DNA of 64,000 nucleotides from Natrinema sp046097095 (GCF_046097095.1 NZ_CP175698.1:2232001-2296000); one strand, 5' to 3'. Numbered from the stretch's first letter, positions 17,632 through 27,545 are shown. Notes: generated from the sequence alone by a model not told the origin. Translations and numbers: made by a program.

Positions 17632-18300
17632 CTAAATCCACTTCACGCCGACGTCGTGCATGTCCTCGTTGTACTTCGCGATGTTGATGACCAGCGGCGT
17701 GACGCTCTCGGCTTCGGCCGCGTTGGCCAGCGGGCCGGCCGCGAGCGCGCGCAGTCCCTCGAGTTCGTTGGCGAGGTCGAGGACGGTGTCTCTCGCCGCG
17801 TCGTCGTCGGCGACGACGAGCGTATCGAGGTCGAGTTCGTTCTCGAGGGTTGACAGGGCGTCGGCCGCAAGGTTGTGGAACGCGCCGACGACGGGGACCT
17901 CGTCGGGCGCTCGCTGTGCGACGAGTTCGGTGACGCTGCCCGCGCTCGGTGGGTGGTAGTGCAGGCCGTCCTCGTCGCCTTGCATGCCGACCGCAGGGGT
18001 GACGAGGACGGTGTCCGAATCGAGGTTCTCCGCGACCGCCTCGACGGTGTCGCCGACGTAGTACGGCGGGACGCTGAGGACGACCACGTCAGCGCGATCG
18101 GCCGCCATTTCGTTGCCAAAGCCCTTGATGTCGACCACGTCGGTGTGTTCCTCGAGTACCTCCTCGTAGTCTGCGACCGCGTCGCGGGCCTTCTCGGGAT
18201 CTCTCGAGCCGATGAGGATCTCGTGGCTCGTGTCGCGGGCGAAGCGCAGCGCCAGTCCTTCGCCGATGTCGCCGGTGCCGCCGAGTAGTGCGATTCGCAT
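17632..18300 (-). CDS. npdG: NADPH-dependent F420 reductase
   Basis: 222 aa. Transfers hydride between NADPH and coenzyme F420. The N-terminal nucleotide site is MRIALLGGTGDIGEGLALR, SRDPEKARDAV binds the NADP 2'-phosphate (Ser-Arg), and VVVLSVPPYYVGDTV and VVGAFHNLAADAL line the F420 pocket as in the Fno/NpdG family. Size is normal. The start at MRIALL is preferred to one seven codons earlier. Single gene, convergent with thioredoxin. Confidence 0.9.
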   Translation of the reverse strand: MRIALLGGTGDIGEGLALRFARDTSHEILIGSRDPEKARDAVADYEEVLEEHTDVVDIKGFGNEMAADRADVVVLSVPPYYVGDTVEAVAENLDSDTVLVTPAVGMQGDEDGLHYHPPSAGSVTELVAQRAPDEVPVVGAFHNLAADALSTLENELDLDTLVVADDDAARDTVLDLANELEGLRALAAGPLANAAEAESVTPLVINIAKYNEDMHDVGVKWI

Positions 18301-18573
18301 ACGTACCTCTCGGGAGGGCATCCGAATAAAAGGGCCGGAGGTCGGTCGATCTCGCCGAGTTCTCTGACAGAGGCGATAATGCGGGTCGTCTCGAGGTGTC
18401 CGAAGGCGACGCTCGTTCGATACCGAGTAGCACAGTTACCGAAGCGTCCCATAGAGACGATGTTTTGGCTGATATGTGATTCTCTTCTCAGAGCGTGAAC
18501 TCGGGCTAGGCACGCGGACGGTCGACCGTCGAGGAGACCGTCCGACCGTCGGTTCCACTGCGAGAGCCGGGTC

Positions 18574-18831
18574 CTACGGTGCGTCGTCCTCGGCCGGGTT
18601 CATCGCCGCGCCCAGTCCGCTGTCGTAGGCGTCTCGCTCCTTCACTTCGCGGATTCGCTGCTCGAGGTCGGCCTCGAGTTCGCGCCGTCGTCCCTCGTCT
18701 ACGTCGGCGTCGTTTCCGAGATCCCGCAGGTCTTGCCGGGCCGTCCGTAACACGGAGACGGCTTCCTCGGTCTCGAGGTCGGCGGCGCGGTCGAGTGCGC
18801 GTTCGACGTCCGCGAGCGTGGTCTCGGGCAT
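18574..18831 (-). CDS. Small charged helical protein, unknown function
   Basis: 85 aa, acidic, predicted helical (TLADVERALDRAADLETEEA, LEADLEQRIREVKERD) with a short loose tail. No motif is visible. Codon use and charge look like neighbouring real genes, and a start at 18831 leaves a 121-base promoter region shared with the divergent GDPD gene. Likely a haloarchaea-specific conserved protein. Confidence 0.65.
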   Translation of the reverse strand: MPETTLADVERALDRAADLETEEAVSVLRTARQDLRDLGNDADVDEGRRRELEADLEQRIREVKERDAYDSGLGAAMNPAEDDAP

Positions 18832-18952
18832 AGCGGATCGTCGCGGGGGAGACGCATCAAAGGCCGGCCGGGAGTCGCCACGTCGCCGGCCCGGTTTGAC
18901 CGCGCGTCGGCGCGACCGGAGTTTCAATACCGCGCCGTTCGTCGCTCCCGGT

Positions 18953-19780
18953 ATGACTCGTCCTGCCGTCATCGCACACCGCGGCTACGCCGGCGTCGCG
19001 CCCGAGAACACCATCGCCGCCGTCGAGCGCGCGGTCGCTCGCGACGAGACTGCGATGCTCGAGATCGACGTCCGACCGGCAGCCGACGGGACGCCGGTGG
19101 TCATCCACGACGAGCGCCTCGAGGGGACCCGAGAAGGACGGCCGCTGACCGACGCGAGGGGGCTCGTTCGAGAGACGCCGCTGGCTGACATTCGGAAAGC
19201 GCACGTGCTGGGGACTGCGGAGACGATTCCGACGCTGGCCGACCTCCTCGCGGCCGTCCCCGAGACGGTCGGCGTCAACGTCGAACTGAAGAGTCCCGGC
19301 CGATCGGACCTGCAGGTTGGCGAGTCGCTCCCGCCGGCCGATGGCGAGCGGCGACGTGAGGCCTGGCAGCCGTTCGTCGAGCGCGTCGTGGCCGACTGCG
19401 AGGACTTCGGCGGCGACCTCCTCTTTTCGTCCTTCTGCGAGGGTGCGATCGCGGCCGTACGCGAGGTCGCCGACGAGGCCGCCGCGCCGTTGGTCCGGGA
19501 CGACCTCGAGGCGGGCCTCGAGATCGCGCGTCGCTACGACTGCGAGGCGATCCACCCGCCGCGGAACGCGATCGTCGGATCGGACCCGACCGAAACCGCG
19601 CCCGCTGGACAATCCGGCGAGCCGTCGGTCGACGTGCTCGCGGCCGCCCACGATGAGGGCCGCGCTGTCAACGTCTGGACGGTGACGAACTGGCTCCAGT
19701 TCGACGCGCTCGCGGCGGCCGGCGTCGACGGGATCGTGGCCGACTATCCCGGACTCGGCGATCGGTCGCGGTCGCAGTAA
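18953..19780 (+). CDS. Glycerophosphodiester phosphodiesterase
   Basis: 275 aa TIM-barrel enzyme that cleaves glycerophosphodiesters. N-terminal IAHRGYAGVAPENT (residues 6-19) carries the catalytic His and Arg, MLEIDVRPAADGTPVVIHDE the metal-binding Glu/Asp and second catalytic His, and NVELKSPG the third metal Glu; VNVWTVTN and GVDGIVADYP close the barrel. The start at 18953 is the ATG directly before this conserved region. No signal peptide, so cytoplasmic; may recycle head groups of archaeal phospholipids. Confidence 0.93.
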   Translation: MTRPAVIAHRGYAGVAPENTIAAVERAVARDETAMLEIDVRPAADGTPVVIHDERLEGTREGRPLTDARGLVRETPLADIRKAHVLGTAETIPTLADLLAAVPETVGVNVELKSPGRSDLQVGESLPPADGERRREAWQPFVERVVADCEDFGGDLLFSSFCEGAIAAVREVADEAAAPLVRDDLEAGLEIARRYDCEAIHPPRNAIVGSDPTETAPAGQSGEPSVDVLAAAHDEGRAVNVWTVTNWLQFDALAAAGVDGIVADYPGLGDRSRSQ

Positions 19781-20083
19781 CGACGACGCTGTAGCGCCAC
19801 TTGCCCGGTCGCTTCGTCCGCGATGATCCTCGTATTCGTGCCTCGAGCGCCACTGCGTTCGCGTCTCCGTGTTTCGGCGCACCGTCCTGCGTTCGCTTCA
19901 AATACTACCTGCAAGTGCACCGAACATGCTGATACAGCAAATCGTGCGAAGATGTGGTGACTATGGATTCCGTTGCCCGTCACCGTCATCGTCTCGGTCG
20001 GCGTCTCGTAGTTCTCTCCGACCGAGTTTCAGCCCGTGACGACGCCAATTCGAGGGATCGGTCCGGTCGAGAGGTGGGGCTCG
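19781..20083 (+). other. Intergenic region before the oxidase gene
   Basis: No convincing gene. One short open frame from an ATG at 19963 (42 codons, arginine-rich) overlaps the oxidase start and looks accidental. An AT-richer patch at about 19898-19912 may be the oxidase promoter. No subunit II gene or recognisable remnant of one is present here. Confidence 0.5.
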
Positions 20084-22558
20084 GTGAGTGACTTCCCACC
20101 GCGGACGACAATCAAACGGTGGCTGGTGACAACCAATCACAAGGATGTCGGCGTCCTCTATCTGGGGACGGCGCTGTTCTTCCTCCTCGCCGCCGGTTTG
20201 CTCGCGCTGTTGTTCCGCGTTCAGCTGTGGGAGGCCGGCGGGACCGGCTTCCTCACGAACACCGAGTACAACCAGGCGGTCTCGATCCACGGCCTGTTGA
20301 TGGTGTTCTGGTTCATTTCGCCCTTCGGCTTCGGCTTTGCGAACTACGTCGTCCCCTTACAGATCGGAGCGAAAGACCTCGCGTTCCCGCGGTTGAACGC
20401 TCTGAGTTACTGGTTCTACCTGTTCTCGGGGCTCCTCGTCCTGGTCTCGTTCTTTCAGGGCGTGACGTGGGCCAACGGCTGGTACATGTACGCGCCGCTG
20501 AACGTCCCGATCTACAACCCCGGCTACACCCTGACGATGGGGGGGAACACGACGATCCTCGCGTTGACCCTGTTCGTCATGTCGGTCACCCTCGGCTCGG
20601 TGAACTTCCTGACGACGATTCATCGCTGTCGCGCCGAGGGGATGGGAACCTGGAACATGCCGCTGTTCACGTGGGGTATCCTGCTGACGGTCTGGATGAT
20701 GCTGTTCGCCTTCGCGGCGCTGCTGGCCGCACTGATCTTGATGCTCAGCGACCGCCTTCTGCTTACCCAGTACTACTCCTCGACCCAACAGGGCTCGAGT
20801 CTCCTGTGGGGACACCTGTTCTGGTTCTTCGGGCATCCAGAGGTGTACATCGTCTTCTTCCCCTCGCTGGGGATCATGTTCGAGACCTTCCAGACCTTTA
20901 CCGGGCGGCGGCTGGTCGGCCGGAAGTGGGTCATCATCGCGATGGTCCTCGTGGCCGTCCAGTCGTTCCTCGTCTGGATGCACCACATGTTCCTGACGAC
21001 CATCAATCTCGAGATCAAGACGCTGTTCATGGCGACGACGATCGGGATCTCGCTGCCGTTCGACCTGATGGTGTTCTCGCTGATTTACACGATGGTCAAG
21101 GGTCGCGTCCGATTTACGACGCCGTTCCTGTTCGCACTCGGTGCCCTCGTGTTGTTCATTATCGGCGGGATTACGGGGGTCTTCCTCGGAGCGGTCGTGC
21201 TGGACTACGAGTTCCGTGGCACCTACTGGGTCGTCGCACACTTCCACTACGTGATGGTTTCGGGCGTCACGGCCCTGATCGGCGGTCTCTACTACTGGTG
21301 GCCCAAGATCTCGGGGAAGATGTTCGACGAGCGCCTCGGGAAGCTCAGCTTCGTCGTGTATTTCCTCGGCTTCAACCTGCTGTACTTCCCGATGTTCCTC
21401 GCCTGGGAGACCCCGCGGCGGGTCTTCGACTACCCACCGGGGACGGAGTTTTTCCACCAGCTCGCGACTGTCGGCGCGTTCATGCTCGGTCTATCGGTCC
21501 TGCTCGTGCTCGTCACGCTCGCAAAGAGCTTCGTCTCCGGACCTGACGCGCCCGATAACCCGTGGGCGTACTCGCGGACGGCCGAGTGGGCGACGACGTC
21601 GCCGCCGCCACTCGAGAACTGGCCGGACCGACCCAGCTACGCCAGCGGAAAGCTCGAGTTCGTCGACGACCGCTCGTCGACCGCGACCGACGGCGGTTCG
21701 GTCGCCCACGAGCGGACGCAGGCCGAGCCGCTCGAAGCGGATCACGAGGATCACGCGAGCATCTGGCCGTTCGCCATCGGTATCGGCATGTTCGTCACGT
21801 TCTTCGGGCTGTCGGGGCTGACGCCGTACGTCGCGACGTTCGCCACTAACCATGGGGCGGAACTCGCCGGGCAGACGGCCGGCAACGCCAACATCCTCTA
21901 TCCCGTGCTCTCGGTCGTCGGTGCGGGTATCCTCCTGGGTTCGCTCTTCCAGTACGGCCGCGAGGAGTTCAACGCGCCCGAGATGGCCATCGCCGAGCGC
22001 TGGCCGTTCGAGGGCGTGGGGACGACCAAGACCGGCGTCTGGATTTTCCTGGCCTCGGACGTGGTCGTCTTCGGTGCCGTCATCGGCGCGTACATCTTCA
22101 TGCGGATCCACACCGGCTGGCAGGAAATCGGGACCGTTCCGCCCTCGGAGGTCATCGGGCTGATCAACACCTACGTCCTGCTGACCTCGAGTTTCACCGT
22201 CGTCGTCGCGCTGGTGATGGCCGAACGCGGGAACAAGCGCGGACTGCTCGGCTCGATGGGGGCCACCCTGCTGCTCGGCCTGACGTTCCTCACGATCAAG
22301 GGCTACGAGTGGAGCCAGGAGTTCGCCCACCACATCTACTGGTTCACCGACCTCCAGTACTCGATGTACTTCGTGACGACCGGCCTGCACGCGCTCCACG
22401 TCATCCTCGGGCTGCTCATCGCCGGGTTCATGACCTACCGAATCGTAGCCGTCGACGCCTACCTCGAGGACGACCGTCCGGTGGAGTATTTCGGGCTCTA
22501 TTGGCACTTCGTCGACATCGTCTGGGTGTTCCTCTTCCCGCTGTTCTACCTGATGTAG
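20084..22558 (+). CDS. Cytochrome c oxidase subunit I-III fusion
   Basis: 824 aa from the GTG at 20084. Residues about 1-510 are subunit I: heme ligand in SIHGLLMVFW, GHPEVYIVFF with the CuB His and cross-linked Tyr, the CuB pair in WMHHMFL, and VVAHFHYVMVSG with the last two heme ligands; the Asp in IGAKDLAFPR corresponds to the D-channel entry. Residues about 580-824 are subunit III, ending in YFGLYWHFVDIVWVFLF. It is an A-type, proton-pumping terminal oxidase core. The family start is VSDFPPRTTIKRWL; a GTG 16 codons upstream is less likely. No subunit II gene lies nearby, which is unusual. Confidence 0.93.
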   Translation: MSDFPPRTTIKRWLVTTNHKDVGVLYLGTALFFLLAAGLLALLFRVQLWEAGGTGFLTNTEYNQAVSIHGLLMVFWFISPFGFGFANYVVPLQIGAKDLAFPRLNALSYWFYLFSGLLVLVSFFQGVTWANGWYMYAPLNVPIYNPGYTLTMGGNTTILALTLFVMSVTLGSVNFLTTIHRCRAEGMGTWNMPLFTWGILLTVWMMLFAFAALLAALILMLSDRLLLTQYYSSTQQGSSLLWGHLFWFFGHPEVYIVFFPSLGIMFETFQTFTGRRLVGRKWVIIAMVLVAVQSFLVWMHHMFLTTINLEIKTLFMATTIGISLPFDLMVFSLIYTMVKGRVRFTTPFLFALGALVLFIIGGITGVFLGAVVLDYEFRGTYWVVAHFHYVMVSGVTALIGGLYYWWPKISGKMFDERLGKLSFVVYFLGFNLLYFPMFLAWETPRRVFDYPPGTEFFHQLATVGAFMLGLSVLLVLVTLAKSFVSGPDAPDNPWAYSRTAEWATTSPPPLENWPDRPSYASGKLEFVDDRSSTATDGGSVAHERTQAEPLEADHEDHASIWPFAIGIGMFVTFFGLSGLTPYVATFATNHGAELAGQTAGNANILYPVLSVVGAGILLGSLFQYGREEFNAPEMAIAERWPFEGVGTTKTGVWIFLASDVVVFGAVIGAYIFMRIHTGWQEIGTVPPSEVIGLINTYVLLTSSFTVVVALVMAERGNKRGLLGSMGATLLLGLTFLTIKGYEWSQEFAHHIYWFTDLQYSMYFVTTGLHALHVILGLLIAGFMTYRIVAVDAYLEDDRPVEYFGLYWHFVDIVWVFLFPLFYLM

Positions 22559-22673
22559 CGCGGTCGGCCGCGCGTCGGTTTTCCGGTTTTGCGACCGATT
22601 CCAGGCCGACGGTTCTGCCCCACGGGCACCGAAAGCAGCCGGATACAAGGCGATCGCTCCAGAACGAGCAGGT

Positions 22674-23441
22674 ATGAAACTCTCGAGCGTCGTTGATCGA
22701 CTCGACGAAGAGCTACGAACCGCCGACTACGCCGACCTCGACGCCAGCGCGAACGGCCTCCAGGTCGGCCCGAGCGAGGCCGAGGTAGAGCGCGTCGCCG
22801 TCGCCGTCGACGGCGTCCGCGAGACGGTCGACCGCGCGAGCGAGGCCGACGCGGACCTGCTGGTCGTCCACCACGGCATGGCATGGGGCGGCTTCGACCG
22901 CCTCACAGGTCGGACCTACGACCGGATCGCGCCGCTGATCGAGGCCGACCTCGCGCTGTACGTCTCTCACCTCCCGCTGGACGGCCATCAGGAACTGGGC
23001 AACGCCGCCGGCGTCGCCGACCTGCTCGAGCTCGAAGAGCGCGCCCCGTTCGGCGAACTCGGCCCTGAGTACATCGGCCAGCGCGGGACCGCGGCCGATC
23101 CGTACACGCCCGACGAACTGCGCGACCGCCTCGAGGCGCACCTCGACACCGGCGGCCGGCCGGTCCAACTGTTCGACTTCGGTCCCGACGAGATCGAAGA
23201 CGTCACGATCGTCACTGGCAGCGGGGCCGACTGGCTCGATGAGGCCGTCGACGCCGGCGCGGACGCGCTGGTGACCGGCGAGGGGAAAGGAAAGGTCTAC
23301 CACGAGGCACAGGAAGCCGGCATCCACGTCTTCCTCGCCGGCCACTACGCGACCGAGACCTTCGGCGTCCGGTCGCTACAGGAGGTAGTCGAGGAGTGGG
23401 GGCTCGAGACGACGTTCCTCGACGTGCCGACGGGGCTGTAG
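22674..23441 (+). CDS. Nif3-like dinuclear metal centre protein
   Basis: 255 aa, normal for the Nif3/YbgI (GTP cyclohydrolase 1 type 2-like) family. Metal-binding His residues are visible in LLVVHHGMAWGG (near residue 64), YVSHLPLDGHQELGN (near 97) and the C-terminal FLAGHYATETFGVRSLQEV, with the final Glu/His pair. Forms a toroidal hexamer with two metals per subunit; the biological reaction is unsettled. It is followed 60 bases later by deoxyhypusine synthase on the same strand. Confidence 0.92.
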   Translation: MKLSSVVDRLDEELRTADYADLDASANGLQVGPSEAEVERVAVAVDGVRETVDRASEADADLLVVHHGMAWGGFDRLTGRTYDRIAPLIEADLALYVSHLPLDGHQELGNAAGVADLLELEERAPFGELGPEYIGQRGTAADPYTPDELRDRLEAHLDTGGRPVQLFDFGPDEIEDVTIVTGSGADWLDEAVDAGADALVTGEGKGKVYHEAQEAGIHVFLAGHYATETFGVRSLQEVVEEWGLETTFLDVPTGL

Positions 23442-23500
23442 CGTCGGCGATCTTCGATGAGACCGCGACGTTCAAACCGTTCGCTCGCCCACTCGAGGAC

Positions 23501-24565
23501 ATGAGCGACGAGCACGATCATGAGAGCGACGGCGGCGACGAGGCGGACGGCCACCACGAGCCCGAGCGCCACACCTTCTCGCACGATCCGATCGGGCACG
23601 CCGAAGCCCGCGCGGGGATGACGGTGGGCGAACTCGCAGACGAGTACGGCAACGCCGGCGTCGGCGCAGCGGATCTCCACGAGGCCGTTGACGTGACCGA
23701 AGCGATGTTCGACGACGACGTGACCGTCTTCTTCAGTCTCGCGGGCGCGATGGTCCCGACGGGAATGCGGGCGATCGTCGCCGACCTGATCCGGGAGGGC
23801 TACATCGACGTGCTGGTCACGACGGGGGCGAATCTGACCCACGACGCCATCGAGGCCATCGGCGGTAAACACCACCACGGCGCAGTCCACGCCGAGGGCA
23901 AGACCGAGCGCGAACACGACGAGACGCTGCGCGACGAGGGCGTCGACCGCATCTACAACGTTTACCTCCCCCAGGAGTTCTTCGCCGACTTCGAGAGCCA
24001 CCTCCGCGAGGAGGTCTTCCCCGTTCTCGAGGAAGCGTGCGAAGAGGAGGGCGCGGTCTCGATCCAGCGGCTCACCGAGGAGTTGGGACGGGCCAACGCC
24101 GAAATCAACGAGCGCGACGACGTCGACGAGGGGCCCGGCATCGCCGCCGCGGCCTACGAGAACGACGTGCCGATCTACTGTCCCGCCGTCCAGGACTCCG
24201 TCCTCGGCCTGCAGGCCTGGATGTACTCTCAGACCGGCCCGTTCACGCTGGACGCGCTGGCGGATATGACGCCGCTTACGGACATCGCCTTCGACGCCGA
24301 CGAGGCCGGCGCGTTCGTCGTCGGCGGCGGCGTCCCGAAGAACTTCACCCTCCAGACGATGCTCGTCACCCCCGGCGCGTACGACTACGCCGTCCAGCTG
24401 ACGATGGACCCCAAACAGACCGGCGGTCTCTCTGGTGCGACCTTAGACGAAGCCCGCTCGTGGGGCAAACTCGAGAAAGACGCCGAGAACGCCTCGGTCT
24501 ACGCCGACGCGACGATCACGCTCCCGCTGGTGGTCGCCGCCGCGCGGGAACGGCTCGAAAACTGA
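23501..24565 (+). CDS. dys: Deoxyhypusine synthase
   Basis: 354 aa. Transfers the aminobutyl group of spermidine (or a related amine) to a lysine of aIF5A. Signature regions: VFFSLAGAMVPTGMRAIVADLI, VTTGANLTHDAIEAIGGKHHHG (NAD site) and GVPKNFTLQTMLVTPG; the catalytic Lys is in EARSWGKLEKDAEN, followed by VYADATITLPLVVAA. The first 40 residues are a His/Asp/Glu-rich tail typical of haloarchaeal versions. Start at 23501 (MSDEHDHESD) rather than 35 codons earlier, which overlaps the preceding gene. Confidence 0.95.
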   Translation: MSDEHDHESDGGDEADGHHEPERHTFSHDPIGHAEARAGMTVGELADEYGNAGVGAADLHEAVDVTEAMFDDDVTVFFSLAGAMVPTGMRAIVADLIREGYIDVLVTTGANLTHDAIEAIGGKHHHGAVHAEGKTEREHDETLRDEGVDRIYNVYLPQEFFADFESHLREEVFPVLEEACEEEGAVSIQRLTEELGRANAEINERDDVDEGPGIAAAAYENDVPIYCPAVQDSVLGLQAWMYSQTGPFTLDALADMTPLTDIAFDADEAGAFVVGGGVPKNFTLQTMLVTPGAYDYAVQLTMDPKQTGGLSGATLDEARSWGKLEKDAENASVYADATITLPLVVAAARERLEN

Positions 24566-24935
24566 GTCTGCGGCGCTCGAGGAATCTTGCTCTCTCCCGT
24601 CGACGAGTGCCTCATCGGTCCGAGCTGACGGGGAGATGCGGTGGCGCGCGCTGGACCGCAGTGAGCGACTAGCGAACTGCGGCTCGAGCCTGCGCGAGGT
24701 CGAACAGAGTGTGGCCTCGAAAGCGAATGAATCGACTAGGGAGGTCGTGGAAATTCCCCGTGCCCACGTAGGCAGGACCTCCACCTCGTTCAGCAGTTGT
24801 CTGTTCCGTGAGTAGACGCCTTCCCATCCTCTCGGTCTGCCAACTCGAATCCCCATCCGTTCCCGCTGCGAACACCGCCACCTCGCCGCATATGCACGGC
24901 CCACCCTCAACCCGCTGGGGACGCGAGTGGGCACG
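24566..24935. other. 370-bp intergenic region
   Basis: GC-rich DNA without a supported gene on either strand. Open frames here are short or antisense to neighbours. I see no tRNA, hairpin-plus-T tract or repeat. Confidence 0.5.
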
Positions 24936-26075
24936 ATGAACGATCCCCTCGAGTACGAGGTCGCCGTCGTGGGCGGCGGGCCCGCGGGCCTGACGACGGC
25001 GCTGTACACGACGAGACTCGGCCACCGCACGGCGGTCTTCGAGAAGGAAGGCGGCCGCCACGCGGCGGTCAATCACGTTCACAACATGCTGGGCGTCTCC
25101 GAGAACGTCTCCGGCCACGAGCTGGCGACCCATGCCGTCGACCAACTCGACCACTACGGCGGCGACTTCTACCCGGACGCCGTCGAGTCGGTGACGCGAC
25201 TGGACGGCGGTGAGGGCGACGCCGAGACGGACGGCGACACCGCGACTGACGCCGGCCCCCGGTTTCGACTCGAGGCGGCGCGCGCGACCGTCGACGCCCA
25301 CCGGGTCGTCTTCGCGACCGGCTTTCGCGACCGGAGTCCGGACGTGCCGGAACTCGAGCGCTTTACCGGCCGCGGGCTCCACTACTGTCTGCACTGCGAC
25401 GCGTACACGCTGGGCGACGGGCCGGTCTTCGTGCTGGGCCACACCGAGAGCGCGGCCCACGTCGCGATGACGATGCTCAACTTCACCCCCGACGTCGACC
25501 TCCTGCTCGACGACCGCGAGCCGGAGTGGGGTGACGAGACCGCCGCGCAACTCGAGCCCCATCCGGTCGATATCGTCGACACGGCCGTCGTCTCGGCCGA
25601 CGAAGACGAGAGCCTCCCCGACGACGAGCCGCCGTGGCTCGGCGGGCTCAGCTTCGCCGACGGGACCGAGCGCGACTATCTGGGCGGTTTCGCGATGTAC
25701 GGCTCCGCGTATAACGCCGGGCTCGCGGCCGATCTGGGCTGCGAACTGGGCGACGACGGCGCGATCGACGTCGACGAGCACCGCGAAACCAGCGTCGAGG
25801 GCGTCTACGCCGTCGGCGACGTGACCCACGGCCAGAACCAGACGACGATCGCCGTCGGCGATGGGGCCTATGCCGGGCTGGCGATCCACAAGGACCTCCG
25901 GACGTTCCCGAAGTCGGTCGCCGAACTCGAGGACGGCGACGGCGAGGACGAGACGGACTCGCGCCTTGCGGCGTCGGTGCCTGCGACTCCGTCCGACCTC
26001 CGCGCCCGGATGCGGCGGGTGCGAGACGCGGAGACACACCCCGGACTTCGCGGACCGTCGCCCGATCGCGAGTAA
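24936..26075 (+). CDS. FAD/NAD(P)-binding oxidoreductase, thioredoxin reductase-like
   Basis: 379 aa. FAD-binding GGGPAGLTTALYTTRLGH at residues 12-29, a central NAD(P) domain with VFVLGHTESAAHVAM, and the second FAD motif GVYAVGDVTHGQNQTTIAVGDGAYAG. The Cys pair that normally serves as the redox disulfide is present only as the shifted YCLHCDA (near residue 154); the classic CxxC-A-C-D is CLHCDA here, so it may be active. C-terminal 45 residues form an acidic extension. Start at MNDPLEYEVAVVGGG; a GTG three codons upstream is possible. Partner is unknown; the thioredoxin gene is 7 kb away. Confidence 0.85.
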   Translation: MNDPLEYEVAVVGGGPAGLTTALYTTRLGHRTAVFEKEGGRHAAVNHVHNMLGVSENVSGHELATHAVDQLDHYGGDFYPDAVESVTRLDGGEGDAETDGDTATDAGPRFRLEAARATVDAHRVVFATGFRDRSPDVPELERFTGRGLHYCLHCDAYTLGDGPVFVLGHTESAAHVAMTMLNFTPDVDLLLDDREPEWGDETAAQLEPHPVDIVDTAVVSADEDESLPDDEPPWLGGLSFADGTERDYLGGFAMYGSAYNAGLAADLGCELGDDGAIDVDEHRETSVEGVYAVGDVTHGQNQTTIAVGDGAYAGLAIHKDLRTFPKSVAELEDGDGEDETDSRLAASVPATPSDLRARMRRVRDAETHPGLRGPSPDRE

Positions 26076-26116
26076 GCGTCCACGACGCAGTGGCCCGGCC
26101 GTTCGTCGCTCGCCCG

Positions 26117-26503
26117 TTAGTATGTCTGGTAGGTCGCCGAGCCGATCTCGATCCGGACTAGCGTGTTCTCGTCGTAGGCATCTGGCTCCGCGCCATACTT
26201 GTCGTTGATCCGGCGACGGGCCGCGGCCGTCTCGGCCTCGGCGTCGATCACCGTCGCCGTTCCGAGCAGCGACACCATCCAGCGAGCCCGTCCCGCATCA
26301 TCCTTCTGAACCGAGAGGGAGACGCGCGGGTTCCGCCTGACGTTCGCCAGCTTCCGGCCGGTCGTGACAATCTCGACGATCCCGTCGGCGTACCGGTACC
26401 AGACCGGCGCGACGTGGGGCCGCCCGTCGACGCAGGTTCCGAGATGGGCCATCAGCGGCTCGCTCTCGAGCAGGCGCTCCGCTTCCGATGGAACGGTCGA
26501 CAC
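26117..26503 (-). CDS. Pyridoxamine 5'-phosphate oxidase-like split-barrel protein
   Basis: 128 aa, a FMN/F420-binding split barrel. LMAHLGTCVDGRPHVAPVWYRY, EIVTTGRKLANVRRNPRVSLSVQ and the C-terminal VRIEIGSATYQTY are the expected strands and flavin/F420 phosphate contacts. Small members of this family reduce or bind F420, flavin or heme; no substrate can be named. I use the GTG at 26503, because a TTTTGT box ends 23 bases before it; a TTG nine codons upstream would overlap that box. Confidence 0.8.
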   Translation of the reverse strand: MSTVPSEAERLLESEPLMAHLGTCVDGRPHVAPVWYRYADGIVEIVTTGRKLANVRRNPRVSLSVQKDDAGRARWMVSLLGTATVIDAEAETAAARRRINDKYGAEPDAYDENTLVRIEIGSATYQTY

Positions 26504-26585
26504 GCACGTATCGCCGTCGAGAAACGACAAAAGCGGTCGCCTTGGCGGTGCCGGTGAGTTCGGCTGTGCGAGTGGGACGAACGGG

Positions 26586-27266
26586 TCAGTAGTCTGCGCG
26601 AAGCCGCTCCACGTCCAGTCGCGCGTAGTGCCACAGCGTCCCCGTCAGCCCCAGTTCGGCGATCCGTCGGCCCGAACTCTCGACTAACACGGTCGGGCAG
26701 TAGGCCGTCGGGAAGCGCTTCGAGAGCGTCCGGCTGAACGCCGTGTCCTCGTTCGAGACCGCCGGAAACCCGCCGATTTCTTCGAAGGCACGCCGATGGA
26801 CGACGCAGTTAAATCCCGGCAGAATGGGGTGCTCGAGCCGCGAGAAGAGGTGATTGATCGTGACTTCCATGAGTTTCGCGCGTCGGGGGCCGGTGATCCG
26901 ACAGTACGAACTCGCCGCCGCGAGCCCCTCTGCCTCCACGAAGCCGAGCAGTTCCGTCAGGTAATTCGCCCGCACCCGCGTATCGGCATCGAGAAACGCC
27001 AGCCACTCGCCGCTCGCCCGCTCAGCGCCGAGGTTTCGAGCGGCGGCGATGCTTTCTCCGCCTTCGCGGACGACGGCGGCGTCGTACTCGCGGGCGATTT
27101 CGCGAGTCGCGTCACTCGAGTCGCCGTCGACGACGATCACCTCGTAGTCGTAGTCGGTATCCAACGCCGTGAGACTCGCCAGCGTCCCACGGAGGTAGTC
27201 GGCCTCGTTTTTCGCCGGGATTACGAAGCTGACGTCAGCGTCGCCGTCCGGATCGTCGCTCGCCAT
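26586..27266 (-). CDS. Glycosyltransferase family 2
   Basis: 226 aa GT-A fold. VSFVIPAKNEADYLRGTLASL at the N-terminus, VIVVDGDSSDATREIA, the metal-binding DxD as FLDADTRV near residue 92, and an acceptor region ending GTLWHYAR. There is no membrane helix. Likely transfers a sugar to a polyprenyl phosphate or to a surface glycan; no glycan cluster adjoins. Confidence 0.87.
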   Translation of the reverse strand: MASDDPDGDADVSFVIPAKNEADYLRGTLASLTALDTDYDYEVIVVDGDSSDATREIAREYDAAVVREGGESIAAARNLGAERASGEWLAFLDADTRVRANYLTELLGFVEAEGLAAASSYCRITGPRRAKLMEVTINHLFSRLEHPILPGFNCVVHRRAFEEIGGFPAVSNEDTAFSRTLSKRFPTAYCPTVLVESSGRRIAELGLTGTLWHYARLDVERLRADY

Positions 27267-27545
27267 CTATTACTTGAGCGGTCGCGAGCGCGGGTTCTCA
27301 AGCTATCGGAGTGTCGCGAGCGGTGCATGCTGACCCGGCCGCTTTCGGGGACGGTGTCGCCCGTGTCAAGTCGATCCGTGGGGAGTGGTTTCGGACGGGG
27401 CGCTCGCAGCGCACTATCTATCATGAACTTTTATAATCATGGGGCCGCTACGAGGGAGTAGTAATGTCGGTCGTACACGTAGCAGCCTGATTTCGTTGCC
27501 GACGACGAGTACCGATTTTCGACGACACACCCATACCCGACCGAC

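Noticed and set aside
20357..21457. 366-aa minus-strand open frame opposite the oxidase gene
   Set aside because: Composition (Gln/Glu/His/Arg-rich) is the mirror of the oxidase codons; no motif; the plus-strand gene is certain.
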